Below, piece after piece: positions 63,741 to 64,000 of a stretch of 64,000 bases of DNA. The DNA is from Populus alba (taxonomy: Eukaryota; Streptophyta; Magnoliopsida; Malpighiales; Salicaceae), in contig NC_133301.1 in assembly GCF_005239225.2 (NCBI RefSeq), positions 4,675,157 to 4,739,156 on the forward strand, read 5' to 3'. Each line of letters starts with the position of its first letter. Within the stretch, counting starts at the first letter, position 1. The position numbers and the translations under genes were made by a program. The notes below the pieces were generated by a model. That model was not told the DNA's origin and made no database searches. It saw only the letters and a list, made by a program, of their open reading frames with translations.

Positions 63741-64000
63741 AATACAAAAATTCTTTCAACCTGGTCATTTTACAGACTGACGAGCTTAAAGAAAACTTAT
63801 TTGAAAAATAGATCAGCTCGAGGAAAATTTTGCAATCTTGACTTTTTATAGAGTGTTCATCTCAAATATCTAGTCAATTTAAAGAGTGACAAACTCAAAG
63901 AAACCCCTTTCATAGAGAGATCAACTCAAAGAAAATTTTGAAATTTTAACTTTTTATAGAGCGATAATCTCGAAGATCTAGTCATTTTAGAGAGTGATGA
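63741..64000. repeat. Second tandem-like repeat at the window end
   Basis: Units such as GATCARCTCRAGGAAAATTTT, TTGACTTTTTATAGAGTG and ATCTAGTCATTTTAGAGAGTG occur twice or more between 63750 and 64000, with a spacing of about 125 bp. Continues out of the window. Confidence 0.6.

Overview
This is a plant nuclear window, AT-rich and dense in transposon relics. The gene sequences and the dispersed AT-rich repeats point to a woody eudicot, most likely a poplar or relative (Populus/Salicaceae). That placement is inference from sequence recall and was not checked by a search.

Three multi-exon protein genes can be read, all on the minus strand. (1) 16751-21055: a 10-exon gene for a 274-residue protein with two H-x-S/T motifs, resembling the plant RNA ligase / cyclic nucleotide phosphodiesterase (2H phosphoesterase) family. 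(2) 33618-47070: a 25-exon Dicer-like gene, best matched to DCL3, with helicase, DUF283, PAZ, two RNase III domains and two dsRNA-binding domains. (3) 54480-58163: a 5-exon gene for a 584-residue PAM2-CUE-DUF1771-Smr protein, the CID7 / PABP-interacting protein 7 type, with a predicted intron in its 5' leader. Exon borders were read by hand from splice sites, reading phase and family resemblance.

Left flank (1-16.7 kb): a 59-bp satellite; decayed gag of a Ty3/gypsy element; a decayed hAT transposase; a decayed Ty1/copia gag; a 500-N assembly gap; a decayed gypsy reverse transcriptase; and a 956-bp hAT-type non-autonomous element (13862-14817) with a perfect 8-bp target duplication. That element carries pieces of two host genes, CCT1 (TCP-1 alpha) in antisense and an SPF45/DRT111-type G-patch in sense.

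Middle (21-33 kb): intergenic DNA with a decayed LINE and a long degenerate array of 140-175-bp units. Between DCL3 and the CID7-like gene (47-54 kb): another satellite array, dispersed AT-rich repeats and a MITE. Right end (59.7-64 kb): a decayed LTR-type element followed by a satellite that looks like the one at the left end.

The most notable points are the gene-fragment-carrying hAT element; the exon 8/9 junction of DCL3, which does not close in frame and surrounds a Stowaway-like MITE; a predicted 12-codon upstream ORF whose stop overlaps the CID7-like start codon; and related satellites at both window ends. No RNA genes, CRISPR arrays or prokaryotic features were seen.
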